Positions 1-8,736 of a stretch of 33,691 bases of DNA are shown one piece after another. This DNA is from a bacterium. GTDB taxonomy: Bacteria > SZUA-79 > Acidulodesulfobacterales > Acidulodesulfobacteraceae. The notes under the pieces were generated by a model that made no database searches, was not told where the DNA came from, and saw only the letters and a list, made by a program, of their open reading frames with translations. The translations under genes were made by a program, and so were the position numbers. Within the stretch, counting starts at the first letter, position 1. Each line of letters starts with the position of its first letter. The stretch lies in contig JAKAKK010000040.1 in the NCBI GenBank assembly GCA_021813525.1, forward strand, positions 1 to 33,691. Direction: 5' to 3'.

Positions 1-978
1 TGAAAAATCGGCGTTAAAAGCAGGGAAGTATCCGCTCGCCGCTTTTTTAACCGAAGCCTTTGACGCTTTTACCGCGTAAACCGCTTGCTTTAACTGAGGA
101 TTGTATTTTAAAGCCGTTTTCATAAGCCTTTCAAGTTTACTGTTAAACGGTTTAAATTTGAGCGTATTTATAAAACGGTATTTTTTCGAAGAAGAAAGCC
201 CTATGGAATTTAAAAGAGCAAGCCTTGCAATTTTTACATTGAATACCGAATTTATATAAGCCGCTTTTGCCGTCTCCATTGTTGCTTTAGCCGTTTCTGC
301 GTCTAAAAGGTCGCCTGTTCCGACTTTGTAAAACGCCTCAGCCGCTTTATACTGGATTTCATCGTTTTTAAGGTTTTCTTTATCCGCCTTCATCAGTTCC
401 TTATCGGCGAAATATTGGGCAAAATTGAGGATTACGTTATAAAGGTCGCTGTTGACGGCATAATTATAACCTGCGTTTGCCCCTTTCATTTGGTATTTTG
501 CGTTAAGATAGTTGTAATAGCGCGAACCGAAAGAATAAAGCGTATATGTCGCGTTTAAAGTTGCCGAGTAATTGTTCAGGGAGTAATTTATCCCCGGTTC
601 GTTATAAATCTGCCCCCCCGAAATTACGCCGTTATTGCTTACGTCCATAAAAGAATTTCTTGAGAATCCCGCTGTTCCGGAAATTTGCGGATAGTATTGG
701 GAAAGAGTTTGGTTTTTAGTATAGATAGATGAAATATAGGAATATTTGGAAGTCAATATCCCCGGATAAAGTTTAAGGGCAAGCCTCAAGGCGTCTTTTA
801 AAGTTACTGCTTGGACTGCGCCGTAAGAAATCGTCCCGCCGGTTTCGCCGGTTTTTGTCCCGGTTTCCGCAAAAGAGCGGCCGTTAGGCACGGCAATTAA
901 TAATATGAAAACAGCCAGGCAAAACGCCGCGGCAGCCGGATAATTAAGTTTATTCTTTTTTATGCCGTTTTTTTTCAT
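1..978 (-). CDS. TolC-family outer-membrane efflux protein (3' end cut by window)
   Basis: The minus strand reads open from an ATG at 978 to the window edge, giving 326 residues without a stop. The N-terminus has a basic start, a hydrophobic stretch (about residues 14-30) and an AFA-like signal-peptidase region (RSFAET). After it comes the typical TolC repeat opening, VTLKDALRLALKLYP, followed by long amphipathic helices with little Cys or Trp (for example KADKENLKNDEIQYKAAE and VGTGDLLDAETAKATMETA). A second repeat starts near LMKTALKYNPQLKQAV. Family knowledge: TolC proteins form trimeric outer-membrane channels with a periplasmic alpha-barrel for type I secretion or RND efflux. The C-terminal part of the gene and any partner pump lie outside the window, so the substrate is unknown. 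The gene is divergent from rimO and has its own promoter with a palindromic operator. Confidence 0.85.
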   Translation of the reverse strand, partial: MKKNGIKKNKLNYPAAAAFCLAVFILLIAVPNGRSFAETGTKTGETGGTISYGAVQAVTLKDALRLALKLYPGILTSKYSYISSIYTKNQTLSQYYPQISGTAGFSRNSFMDVSNNGVISGGQIYNEPGINYSLNNYSATLNATYTLYSFGSRYYNYLNAKYQMKGANAGYNYAVNSDLYNVILNFAQYFADKELMKADKENLKNDEIQYKAAEAFYKVGTGDLLDAETAKATMETAKAAYINSVFNVKIARLALLNSIGLSSSKKYRFINTLKFKPFNSKLERLMKTALKYNPQLKQAVYAVKASKASVKKAASGYFPAFNADFS

Positions 979-1046
979 TTTTTTCTGGCTTTAACCGCCA
1001 TTTTATATTATATTATACATTATATCCATAAACTATTATAAATATA

Positions 1047-1075
1047 AATATAATGACTTTAAAGTCATTTGTCAA
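1047..1075 (-). promoter_or_regulatory. Promoter of the tolC-like gene
   Basis: On the minus strand there is a perfect TTGACA -35 (positions 1075-1070), a 17-nt spacer and TATATT as -10 (1052-1047). The predicted leader to the ATG at 978 is about 60 nt. The spacer is filled almost exactly by an 18-bp palindrome. Confidence 0.6.
1052..1069. promoter_or_regulatory. Palindromic operator in the tolC promoter spacer
   Basis: AATGACTTTAAAGTCATT is a perfect 18-bp palindrome lying between the -35 and -10 elements of the tolC-like gene. This is the classical position for a dimeric repressor of the TetR, MarR or GntR type that blocks RNA polymerase. No regulator gene of that kind is visible nearby. 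The palindrome and its place are seen; the repressor role is inferred. Confidence 0.5.
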
Positions 1076-1114
1076 TATAAAAAATATTAAAATTAACCCT
1101 TCGCAAGAAAATAA

Positions 1115-2452
1115 ATGCCCTTCAGTTTTAATCTCATAAGTTTAGGATGTCCGAAAAATCAGGTGGATTCCGAAGCGATGTTTACCCGCCTTGAAAAATC
1201 GGATATAAAATTTACTTCCGATATAGATAACTGCGATATCTGCGTTATTAATACATGCGGATTTATCGAGGCGGCAAGGAAAGAATCCATAGGCGTGATT
1301 ATGGAAGCCGTCGGTAAAAAACAGGCTGGAAAAATCAGGTATATAGCGGTTGCGGGATGCATGGTAAACAATAATCTTAACGCGCTTAAAGAGGAGCTGC
1401 CCGAAGTAGATATATTCCTGCCTACTTTCGACGAAGAAAAGATAGTAGAAGAACTTGCCGCAATAGCCGGCAAAGAAATAACGCGCAAAAATCTAAATCG
1501 GCAAACGTCAGGAAAATATGAAAGGGAGCATTTTAATTTAAAAAGAACCGCATATCTTAAAATATCCGAAGGCTGCGGCAGAGCCTGCTCTTTTTGCACT
1601 ATCCCTTCGATAAGGGGAGATTACAAGTCTAAGCCTATAGAAGAAATTAAGAACGAAGCCTTATATTTAGCTTCGGCCGGCGTTAAAGAGCTTATAATAA
1701 TTTCCCAGGATACCTCGTATTACGGAATCGATTTAAATATAAAAAACGGGTTATACAGGCTATTGAGGGAACTTGCCGCAATAAAAGAAATAAAGTGGAT
1801 AAGGCTTATGTATTTATATCCTATGAAAACGTTATTTACGGACGAATTAATAAGCCTCATAAAAAACGAAGAAAAAATCCTGAAGTATATAGATATGCCC
1901 GTCCAGCATATAAGCGACCGCATCCTGAAGCTTATGAAGCGTGGGCAGACGAAAAAAGATATTATAAACCTGATTGAAAAATTAAAAAAAGAAATTCCCG
2001 GTTCGGCATTAAGGACTTCCCTTATAACCGGTTTTCCGGGCGAAACGGATGAAGATTTCAAAGAACTTTTAACTTTCGTCGAAGACGCCGAATTCGACAA
2101 TCTCGGAGTTTTTAAATATTCCGACGAAAGAGCAGCCGCTTCTTATAAATACGGCTCGAAAGTAAACGCAAAGACAAAATCCGAAAGGTATAAAATTTTA
2201 ATGGAAACCCAAAAAACCATTATGCCGCGCATATTATCCCGCCATATAGGGCGGACGTATGAAGCGATAATCGACGAAACAAACAATAAGACCGCAAAGC
2301 TGAGAACTTATTTTCAGGCACCCGATATAGACGGATGCGTTTATATGTACGAAACCGATTTAAAAAATAATTTTAGAAATAAATCCGATGAAGGTTTTAT
2401 GTCCGTTAAGATATTAAAAGCAAAGGATTACGATTTATTAGCCGCTCCGTAA
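1115..2452 (+). CDS. rimO: Ribosomal protein S12 methylthiotransferase RimO
   Basis: A 445-residue radical-SAM methylthiotransferase. The N-terminal UPF0004 domain begins with LGCPKNQVDSE, the RimO signature. Its three cluster cysteines are C12, C48 (INTCGF) and C82 (VAGCM). The radical-SAM motif is C154-x3-C158-x2-C161 (GCGRACSFCTIP). The C-terminus (about 375-445) matches a TRAM domain in position. Family role: RimO uses two [4Fe-4S] clusters and S-adenosylmethionine to add a methylthio group to the beta-carbon of an aspartate of ribosomal protein S12. CPKNQVDSE and the IRGDYKS region after the radical-SAM motif fit RimO better than the tRNA enzymes MiaB or MtaB. Length is normal. No strong Shine-Dalgarno sequence precedes the ATG. 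Confidence 0.93.
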   Translation: MPFSFNLISLGCPKNQVDSEAMFTRLEKSDIKFTSDIDNCDICVINTCGFIEAARKESIGVIMEAVGKKQAGKIRYIAVAGCMVNNNLNALKEELPEVDIFLPTFDEEKIVEELAAIAGKEITRKNLNRQTSGKYEREHFNLKRTAYLKISEGCGRACSFCTIPSIRGDYKSKPIEEIKNEALYLASAGVKELIIISQDTSYYGIDLNIKNGLYRLLRELAAIKEIKWIRLMYLYPMKTLFTDELISLIKNEEKILKYIDMPVQHISDRILKLMKRGQTKKDIINLIEKLKKEIPGSALRTSLITGFPGETDEDFKELLTFVEDAEFDNLGVFKYSDERAAASYKYGSKVNAKTKSERYKILMETQKTIMPRILSRHIGRTYEAIIDETNNKTAKLRTYFQAPDIDGCVYMYETDLKNNFRNKSDEGFMSVKILKAKDYDLLAAP

Positions 2453-2480
2453 AAACAATTAGTTTGCGGCTTAAAATTTC

Positions 2481-2509
2481 TTGACTAAAAACAGCGGATG
2501 AATTATAAT
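2481..2509 (+). promoter_or_regulatory. Promoter of the hdr-flx operon
   Basis: TTGACT at 2481-2486 and TATAAT at 2504-2509 are 17 nt apart, a near-consensus sigma-70 promoter in the 150-bp gap after rimO. It leaves an AT-rich leader of about 85 nt before hdrC. Confidence 0.65.
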
Positions 2510-2602
2510 AAAAAGACGTTTTTTAAAATTAATAAAAATTCATAAAAATATATATATAAATAATTAGATAATTTTAATTTTAAACTAATTCCGGTATACG
2601 AT

Positions 2603-3151
2603 ATGAAAACTGTCATAAACGAACAAAACAGGCGTAATTTTGCCGCGCAAGTCGAATCTATGCTCCACGACAAGCTGGCTAAATGCTATCAGTGCGGTAA
2701 ATGTTCGGCAGGATGCCCCGTCAACTTCGAGATGGATTATACCCCGAACCAGATTATAAAAATGACGGAACTAGGAATGGAAGATAAAGTGCTTAATTCC
2801 AAAACGATATGGCTGTGCGTCTCCTGCAATACCTGTTCTACCCGCTGCCCTAAGGGATTCGAGGTGACCGGAATTATGGACGTTCTTAGAGAAATAGCGG
2901 AGAAAAAAGGCGTCACGTCCAAGGTCGAAAAAGAAGTGCAGATGTTTCACGAAGTATTTCTCGACAACGTCAAGTCGAACGGCAGGATATTCGAGCTTGA
3001 GCTGGTCGGCAAATATAAGTTGAAGACGCGCCATTTATTCAGGGATATGTTTTTAGCGCCTAAAATGCTTGAGAAGGGCAAGCTTAAAATGCACGGAGAA
3101 AAAATAGCCGATTTAAATCAGATTGCTAAAATTTTTAAAGATTTCGAGTAA
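2603..3151 (+). CDS. hdrC: Heterodisulfide reductase-like subunit C (HdrC)
   Basis: A 182-residue soluble iron-sulfur protein with two classical [4Fe-4S] motifs: C28-x2-C31-x2-C34-x3-C38 (CYQCGKCSAGCP) and C72-x2-C75-x2-C78-x3-C82 (CVSCNTCSTRCP). This spacing and length match HdrC, which passes electrons between HdrA and the catalytic HdrB. No membrane segment is seen, so it is the cytoplasmic type, unlike DsrMK-type or HdrDE proteins. It is the first gene of an operon, 30 bp before hdrB. In bacteria the terminal acceptor of such complexes is probably not CoM-S-S-CoB; DsrC or another thiol/disulfide protein is the usual proposal. That substrate is inference here. Confidence 0.9.
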   Translation: MKTVINEQNRRNFAAQVESMLHDKLAKCYQCGKCSAGCPVNFEMDYTPNQIIKMTELGMEDKVLNSKTIWLCVSCNTCSTRCPKGFEVTGIMDVLREIAEKKGVTSKVEKEVQMFHEVFLDNVKSNGRIFELELVGKYKLKTRHLFRDMFLAPKMLEKGKLKMHGEKIADLNQIAKIFKDFE

Positions 3152-3181
3152 AAATTAAAATTATCTGGAGAAATATAATAT

Positions 3182-4066
3182 ATGAAATTAGCATATTACC
3201 CCGGCTGTTCGCTTAAAGGGACGTCTTTCGAATACGAAGTATCCCTGCTGAAGATACTCGAGGCGATGAATATCGAGATTAAAGAAATACCGGACTGGAA
3301 CTGTTGCGGAGCTTCCGCGGCGCACAGCATAAATCATAATTTATCGGTAGCCCTCCCAGCAAGAAATCTTGCGATAGCGGAAAAAGACGGTTACGAGTCC
3401 GTTCTAGCTCCTTGCGCGGCTTGTTCCAACAGGCTTAAAAATGCCGCTTACGAATTAAAAAACGACGATATTCTTAAAAAGAAAATAACGGATTCTTTAG
3501 AAATGCCTTACGATTCCGAAATGAGCATCAACAATATGCTCGAATTTCTTATCGGGACGGTAGGGAAAGACAAAATAAAATCTATGGTTAAAAAGCCTTT
3601 ATCCGGGCTTAAAGTCGCTTCATATTACGGATGTCTTTTAGTAAGGCCTCCCAAGGTTATGCAGTTCGACGACCCGGAAAATCCGGTTACTATGGACGAA
3701 CTGGTTGCGCTTACCGGAGCCGAACCGGTGGATTATTCTTTCAAAACCGAATGTTGCGGGGCTATTAACTCGCTTTCTAAGCCCGACGTAGTTATGGCTT
3801 TGACGGGCAACGTTCTTTACGATATCAAAAAACACGGAGCCGACCTTGTGGTAGTAGCATGTCCGCTCTGCCATTCCAATTTAGACGTCAGGCAGAGGGA
3901 AATAGAAAGGAAATATGATGAAAAACTGGGACTGCCGGTTCTATTCATAACGGAACTTTTAGGCCTTTCTTTCGGAATAGACCCCAAAGACCTTGCAATA
4001 GACGGCCATATGGTTGCCGCCGACAGGGTTTTAAAAAAAATAGAAGGATTAGCTAACCAACGATAG
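3182..4066 (+). CDS. hdrB: Heterodisulfide reductase-like subunit B (HdrB), two CCG domains
   Basis: A 294-residue protein with two complete CCG (DUF224) cysteine-rich domains. Domain 1 uses C9, C41-C42-G and C78-x2-C81. Domain 2 uses C151, C191-C192-G and C227-x2-C230. In methanogen HdrB these domains bind two non-cubane [4Fe-4S] clusters that cleave the disulfide. All ligand positions are kept, so a working disulfide-reducing or disulfide-forming site is expected. A good GGAG ribosome site precedes the ATG (TCTGGAGAAATATA). The gene lies between hdrC and hdrA. The physiological disulfide is not shown by the sequence. Confidence 0.92.
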   Translation: MKLAYYPGCSLKGTSFEYEVSLLKILEAMNIEIKEIPDWNCCGASAAHSINHNLSVALPARNLAIAEKDGYESVLAPCAACSNRLKNAAYELKNDDILKKKITDSLEMPYDSEMSINNMLEFLIGTVGKDKIKSMVKKPLSGLKVASYYGCLLVRPPKVMQFDDPENPVTMDELVALTGAEPVDYSFKTECCGAINSLSKPDVVMALTGNVLYDIKKHGADLVVVACPLCHSNLDVRQREIERKYDEKLGLPVLFITELLGLSFGIDPKDLAIDGHMVAADRVLKKIEGLANQR

Positions 4067-4088
4067 ATTAAAATATAGCTAAAAATTT

Positions 4089-4114
4089 GTCATTGCGGAC
4101 ATAGCGAAGCAATC
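4089..4114. repeat. Short REP-like dispersed-repeat remnant
   Basis: The 26-bp stretch in the hdrB-hdrA gap has the wording of the widespread intergenic repeat built on TCATTGCG...GCGAAGCAATC, known from many anaerobic and deltaproteobacterial genomes. It has imperfect inverted ends (ATTGC / GCAAT). Only one copy is visible in this window, so the repeat identity rests on recall of the motif. It could affect the hdrB/hdrA mRNA balance. Confidence 0.4.
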
Positions 4115-4168
4115 TTTTCGTACGTAAGCAATTAAAATAAAAATAGAGCGTTATACGAGGTATATATT

Positions 4169-6151
4169 ATGTCAAGAATAGGCGTATTTGTTTGCTGGTG
4201 CGGTTCCAATATCGCCGGAACGGTCGATGTCGAAAAAGTCAGGGAAGAAGCGGCTAAAATTCCGGGAGTAGTAAGCGCATTAGATTATAAATATATGTGT
4301 TCGGACCCGGGCCAGAACAGCTTAAGAAATATAATAAAAGAGAAAAATTTAACGGGCATAGTTCTTGCGGCATGTTCGCCCCATATGCACGAAAATACGT
4401 TCAGAAAAGCCGCTGCAAAGGAAGGTTTAAATCCGTATTTCGTGGAGATAGCCAATATCAGGGAACAGGTTTCCTGGGTTCACGAAGACAAAGAAAGGGC
4501 TACCGCAAAAGCCGTAGATTTAATGAAAATGATGGTCGAGAAGGTCAAAAGAGACAGGCCTATCGAAGACGTCAGGGTTCCCTTAAATAAAAAAGCTTTA
4601 GTTATCGGCGGAGGAATTGCCGGAATACAAGCGGCTCTCGATATCGCCAACGGCGGGGTAGAAGTTATACTTGTAGAGAAAGAACCCTCGATAGGCGGAA
4701 GAATGATACAGCTTGACGAAACTTTTCCGACTCTCGACTGTTCGAGCTGTATAATGACGCCTAAAATGGTCGAAGCAAACCAGCACCCTAATATAAAATT
4801 ATATACTTATTCCGAAGTTGAAGATATTTCCGGTTATATCGGAAATTTTAAAGTTAAAATAAAGAAAAAGGCGAGAAGCGTCGTCGAAAAAGACTGTACC
4901 GGATGCGGCGAATGCTGGAATGCCTGCCCTATGCATAAAAACGTCAAAAGCGAATTTAACGTAAACCTTTCCGAAAGGACGGCTATATATGTTCCGTTTC
5001 CTCAGGCGGTTCCGCTTGTTCCGGTACTGGACAGGTCTGTCTGCCTGCACTTTAAAAAGGGCGGAAAATGCCAGAAATGTTACGACGCATGCGGACCTAA
5101 ATGTATAAATTTCGATTTGCAGGATGAAATTATAGAAGAAACGGTTGGAGCAATCGTCGCTTCGACCGGATACGACCTAATGGATACCTCTATGTACGGC
5201 GAATACGGTTACGGAAAATATAAAGACGTAATATCCGGTTTGCAGTTTGAAAGGCTTCTGTCGGCTTCCGGTCCCACCGAAGGCGTTATTAAAAGGCCTT
5301 CAGATGGAAAAACTCCGCAGACGATTGTTTTCGTTCAGTGCGTAGGTTCAAGAGACCCTGAAAAAGGCGTCCCTTATTGTTCAAAGGTATGCTGTATGTA
5401 CACGGCAAAGCATGCTAAGTTATTCGCCCATAAAGTTCACGGTTCCCAGAGTTATGTTTTCTATATAGATATAAGGTCCACAAGCAAGGGGTACGAAGAG
5501 TTCGTCAGGGGCACTATGGAACAGGACGGCGCAATATATTTAAGAGGCAGGGTATCTAAAATATATGAAGACGAAGGAAAACTCATCGTTAAAGGCGCGG
5601 ACACTCTGTCCGGAAATCAGGTAGAGATTGCGGCCGATATGGTCGTTCTCGCTACCGGCGTAATTCCTAAAAAAGGCTCCGACAAACTCGCCCAGATGCT
5701 TGGAATCTCGTATGATAAATACGGGTTTTTCACGGAATCTCATCCTAAACTTCGTCCGGCGGAGTCTTCTACGGCCGGTATTTTTCTTGCCGGAATGGCG
5801 CAGGGACCAAGGGATATTCCCGAATCCGTCGTTTCAGGTTCTGCGGCCGCGTCTAAAATATTAGGACTTTTTTCAAAGAACGAATACGAGGTCGAAGGAA
5901 CCATAGCGAACGTCAACGAAGCGACTTGCGTTGCATGCTTTTACTGCCAGAGAGTATGCGCTTACAATGCTATAAGCAAAAAAGAAATTAAAGACAGGAG
6001 CGGGAAACTCATTAAGGTCGTAGCTAACGTTAATCCGGGGCTTTGCACCGGATGCGGAGCATGCGTAAATGCCTGTTTCTCTAAGTCTATCGACGTTAAA
6101 GGATTTATGGATGACCAGATATATGCGGAAATTAAGGCTTTAGCGGTATAA
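4169..6151 (+). CDS. hdrA: Heterodisulfide reductase-like subunit A (HdrA), FAD and iron-sulfur protein
   Basis: A 660-residue protein of normal HdrA length. The N-terminal cysteine-containing domain (about 1-130: CWCGSN, CSPHMHENTF) is followed by the FAD-binding Rossmann motif IGGGIAG (G147-x-G149-x2-G152). LDCSSC (C191, C194) follows. An inserted ferredoxin-like domain begins near 243 (CTGCGECWNACP, then KCQKCYDACGP). A second flavin-domain part contains YCSKVCCMYTAKHA. Two C-terminal [4Fe-4S] motifs end the protein (CVACFYCQRVC and CTGCGACVNAC). In known complexes the HdrA flavin bifurcates electrons between a low-potential acceptor (ferredoxin) and HdrB. All cysteines appear as Cys codons; there is no sign of selenocysteine. 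It is the core of the hdrCBA-flxDCBA operon. Confidence 0.93.
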   Translation: MSRIGVFVCWCGSNIAGTVDVEKVREEAAKIPGVVSALDYKYMCSDPGQNSLRNIIKEKNLTGIVLAACSPHMHENTFRKAAAKEGLNPYFVEIANIREQVSWVHEDKERATAKAVDLMKMMVEKVKRDRPIEDVRVPLNKKALVIGGGIAGIQAALDIANGGVEVILVEKEPSIGGRMIQLDETFPTLDCSSCIMTPKMVEANQHPNIKLYTYSEVEDISGYIGNFKVKIKKKARSVVEKDCTGCGECWNACPMHKNVKSEFNVNLSERTAIYVPFPQAVPLVPVLDRSVCLHFKKGGKCQKCYDACGPKCINFDLQDEIIEETVGAIVASTGYDLMDTSMYGEYGYGKYKDVISGLQFERLLSASGPTEGVIKRPSDGKTPQTIVFVQCVGSRDPEKGVPYCSKVCCMYTAKHAKLFAHKVHGSQSYVFYIDIRSTSKGYEEFVRGTMEQDGAIYLRGRVSKIYEDEGKLIVKGADTLSGNQVEIAADMVVLATGVIPKKGSDKLAQMLGISYDKYGFFTESHPKLRPAESSTAGIFLAGMAQGPRDIPESVVSGSAAASKILGLFSKNEYEVEGTIANVNEATCVACFYCQRVCAYNAISKKEIKDRSGKLIKVVANVNPGLCTGCGACVNACFSKSIDVKGFMDDQIYAEIKALAV

Positions 6152-6195
6152 AAAGAAGGTTTCACAAAATCGAAACAAAAAGGAGTCTTTCGGAA

Positions 6196-6672
6196 ATGGA
6201 AGATAAAGACGTAAAAAAGGAAGAACATAAAGCCCCGAAACACGGAGGAGACAATTCAAGCGACCCAAGAATAATAGCGTTTGTATGCAATTGGTGTACT
6301 TACAGCGGAGCAGACCTTGCCGGAACAAGCAGAATGAAATATTCGGATAATGTCAGAGTTATAAAACTTCCCTGCACGGGAAGGATAGACCCTCTTTTTA
6401 TAGTCGAAGCCTTTAAAAAAGGGGCAAAAGGGGTTTTGGTTTCGGGATGCCACCCGGGAGACTGCCATTATACGAGCGGCAATTATCATTCAAGAAGAAA
6501 ATATGCGACGTTCAGGGATTTACTCGGATATCTCGGAGTCGATTTGGACAGAGTCGAGTTTTCTTGGGTAAGCGCTTCCGAGGGAAACAAATGGGTTTCT
6601 ATAATAAACGAATTTACCGATAAAATTAAATCTCTGCCCGGTAAATCAACCGATATATTTACAAAAAAATAA
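6196..6672 (+). CDS. flxD: MvhD/FlxD-like iron-sulfur electron-transfer subunit
   Basis: A 158-residue protein of the MvhD (methyl-viologen hydrogenase delta) family. It has conserved cysteines C31 and C34 (FVCNWCTYSGAD), C60 (KLPCTGRIDP) and C85/C90 (SGCHPGDCHY), which hold a [2Fe-2S]-type cluster in the family. The first 24 residues are charged and poorly conserved. In methanogens MvhD links the hydrogenase to HdrA. In bacterial Flx-Hdr complexes the homologue FlxD links the NADH-oxidising FlxABC part to HdrA. Its place directly after hdrA (44-bp gap, AGGAG ribosome site) fits that linking role. Confidence 0.88.
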   Translation: MEDKDVKKEEHKAPKHGGDNSSDPRIIAFVCNWCTYSGADLAGTSRMKYSDNVRVIKLPCTGRIDPLFIVEAFKKGAKGVLVSGCHPGDCHYTSGNYHSRRKYATFRDLLGYLGVDLDRVEFSWVSASEGNKWVSIINEFTDKIKSLPGKSTDIFTKK

Positions 6673-6685
6673 AGGATATATATTT

Positions 6686-7591
6686 ATGGCGAATACAAAG
6701 ACCGACGAAAAACTGCAAAAAATTGCAAAAGACCTTTTAGAAAGCGGAGAGGTCAGCCTCGTAATAGGCTATGCGAAAGGTTCCAATCTCCAAAGAATGA
6801 GGCCAGTTTTTATTACAAAGGCGGAGGATGCCGGAAAGCTTTCTTTTAGTCCGCATGCCGTTCAAGACCTTGCGGTATTCTTAAAAAAGCCCGAAGTCAA
6901 AAAGTTCGGAAAAATAGGCATAGTCGTTAAAGGCTGCGACGAGAAAGCCGTTAACGCTTTAATTCAGGAATATCAGATTTCCAGGGATAATATAAAAATT
7001 ATCGGAATGGAATGCAACGGGGTAATAAGACAGAACATTGCCGATAAAGGCGAAACAAACGTATCGGAATCGGCAGTTTACGACAAATGCCTAATATGCG
7101 AAGAGCATATTCCGGTACTGTACGATTTTCTTATAGAATCGGAAGAGCCCAAACTTGTTTTGTCGGGAAACGTCAAGCCTTATTCCGGCATAGAAAAGCT
7201 CGAATCTATGAGCGCGGAAGAGAAAAATGCTTTCTGGGCTAAAGAATTCGATAAATGCATAAAATGCTATGCCTGCAGGCAGGCTTGCCCTCTATGCTAT
7301 TGCTCCAGATGCATAGTAGAAAAAAATATGCCGCAGTGGATAGATACGAATTCTGAAGAGACCGGCAATGCGCAGTGGAATCTTATCAGGGCATACCATC
7401 TTTCCGGAAGATGCATAGGCTGCGGAGAATGCGAAAGAGCTTGTCCGGTAAACATTCCGCTGATGCTGATTAACGAAAAAATGGCTAAGGACGTATATAA
7501 TCTATTCGGGTATAAATCCGGATTAGATATTAATGCAAAACCGGTTTTCGGAGTTTTCAGCGAAAGCGATTTCAACGACTTTATTAAATAA
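6686..7591 (+). CDS. flxC: Iron-sulfur electron-transfer subunit (FlxC-like)
   Basis: A 301-residue protein. The N-terminal 180 residues resemble the FrhB/FdhB-type region (IGYAKGSNLQRMRPVF, VVKGCDEKAVNALIQE). The C-terminus is a dicluster ferredoxin domain: C191-x2-C194-x2-C197-x3-C201, an extra cysteine group CYCSRC (C204-C209), and C243-x2-C246-x2-C249-x3-C253. Position between flxD and the AsrA-like gene matches the FlxC component of the NADH dehydrogenase/heterodisulfide reductase system described for Desulfovibrio. Role: wiring electrons between flavin sites. Which of the letters B and C belongs to which iron-sulfur protein is given from memory. The protein ends 27 bp before the next gene. 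Confidence 0.75.
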   Translation: MANTKTDEKLQKIAKDLLESGEVSLVIGYAKGSNLQRMRPVFITKAEDAGKLSFSPHAVQDLAVFLKKPEVKKFGKIGIVVKGCDEKAVNALIQEYQISRDNIKIIGMECNGVIRQNIADKGETNVSESAVYDKCLICEEHIPVLYDFLIESEEPKLVLSGNVKPYSGIEKLESMSAEEKNAFWAKEFDKCIKCYACRQACPLCYCSRCIVEKNMPQWIDTNSEETGNAQWNLIRAYHLSGRCIGCGECERACPVNIPLMLINEKMAKDVYNLFGYKSGLDINAKPVFGVFSESDFNDFIK

Positions 7592-7618
7592 GAAATAAGA
7601 TATTGGAGACGGTTCATA

Positions 7619-8641
7619 ATGGAAGAAAAATATTTTGAAATTTCGGCGGAAAATCTTAAAAAATTTGTGGATAGCATTATAGCCGATAACTTTGAGGTTA
7701 TAGCCCCCACAGATAAAGACGGCGACACTTTTTACGGAAAAATAAGCAGATTTGAAGAAGCAAACCTAGATATTCTTCTGCCCAAAATGTCTTATAAGGA
7801 ATATCTTCTTCCTAAAACCGAAACGCTTTTAGAATATTCTTTTTCCGGCGTCGATACCGAAATTAAAGACGGACTCGAAGCGGTTGCGGGGGCAAACGAA
7901 AAAAGAGTTATTTTCGGGGGGAGGCCGTGCGACGCGGGTGCCGGACCTATAATGGAAAAGGTTTTCAACTGGGATTATAAAGACGAATTTTTTAACGAAA
8001 GATTTAAGAATTTGACTATAGTTTCTATAGCCTGCGAAAAGCCGGACAACTATTGTTTCTGCACGGAAATGCAGCTTTCTCCGGAAAGCTCTTACGGTTC
8101 CGACATACTTCTTAAAAAAGCGGAAGGCAAATATTTTGCCGTCGTAACCAGCGAAAAAGGCTTAAATCTTATCGAACCCTATATAAATCTCTTTAAAGAA
8201 ACCGCAAAAGCTCAAGTTCCCGCGGACAAGGATTGGAAAAAGCTCTTTGAAATAGAAAGAACCAAAAGTTTTTTGGACAAAAACTTCGAACATAATTATT
8301 TTCAGGACAGATTTTTATCCTGTATAGGATGCGGCGTATGCACATACACCTGCCCGACCTGCCACTGTTTCGATATTCAGGATGAAGGAAATTTAAAAGA
8401 AGGCAGGAGGATTAGAAACTGGGATTCCTGCCAGTTCGGCGTATTTACCCTTCATACTTCCGGGCATAACCCAAGAGTCACGCAGGGCGACAGATACAGG
8501 CAGAGGCTTATGCACAAATTTAAAATATACAGCGAAAAGTTCGATAAATATCTATGCGTCGGATGCGGAAGATGCTCCAGGAACTGCCCCGAAGACATAG
8601 ATATTAAAGAAGTTGCAAAAGACTTAGCCGATATGGCTTAA
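7619..8641 (+). CDS. flxB: AsrA-like 4Fe-4S protein (FlxB-like)
   Basis: A 340-residue protein with the layout of anaerobic sulfite reductase subunit A and related hydrogenase subunits. The N-terminal domain contains FGGRPCDAGAG and CFCTEM, features of that family. It is followed by two [4Fe-4S] motifs, C235-x2-C238-x2-C241-x3-C245 (CIGCGVCTYTCP, then TCHC) and C313-x2-C316-x2-C319-x3-C323 (CVGCGRCSRNCP). No siroheme protein (AsrC/DsrAB) is nearby, so a sulfite reductase is unlikely. The neighbouring flavoprotein and MvhD-like gene point to the Flx module. A GGAG ribosome site stands about 10 bp before the ATG. Confidence 0.8.
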   Translation: MEEKYFEISAENLKKFVDSIIADNFEVIAPTDKDGDTFYGKISRFEEANLDILLPKMSYKEYLLPKTETLLEYSFSGVDTEIKDGLEAVAGANEKRVIFGGRPCDAGAGPIMEKVFNWDYKDEFFNERFKNLTIVSIACEKPDNYCFCTEMQLSPESSYGSDILLKKAEGKYFAVVTSEKGLNLIEPYINLFKETAKAQVPADKDWKKLFEIERTKSFLDKNFEHNYFQDRFLSCIGCGVCTYTCPTCHCFDIQDEGNLKEGRRIRNWDSCQFGVFTLHTSGHNPRVTQGDRYRQRLMHKFKIYSEKFDKYLCVGCGRCSRNCPEDIDIKEVAKDLADMA

Positions 8642-8736
8642 AAATTGCGTATCTTATGTATAACAGCTTTGGATTAACGCATGTGAAGGATTCGATTAAT
8701 TAAAATTTTTAACATATAGCAGGGAGCAGATAGTTA

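Noticed and set aside
1159-2100. Open frames on the minus strand within rimO
   Set aside because: They are antisense shadows of a conserved gene, with no start signals or recognisable protein character.
7619-8641. Anaerobic sulfite reductase (asrABC) operon
   Set aside because: The AsrA- and AsrB-like proteins are present, but the siroheme subunit AsrC is not, and the MvhD-like and hdr genes point to the Flx-Hdr complex.
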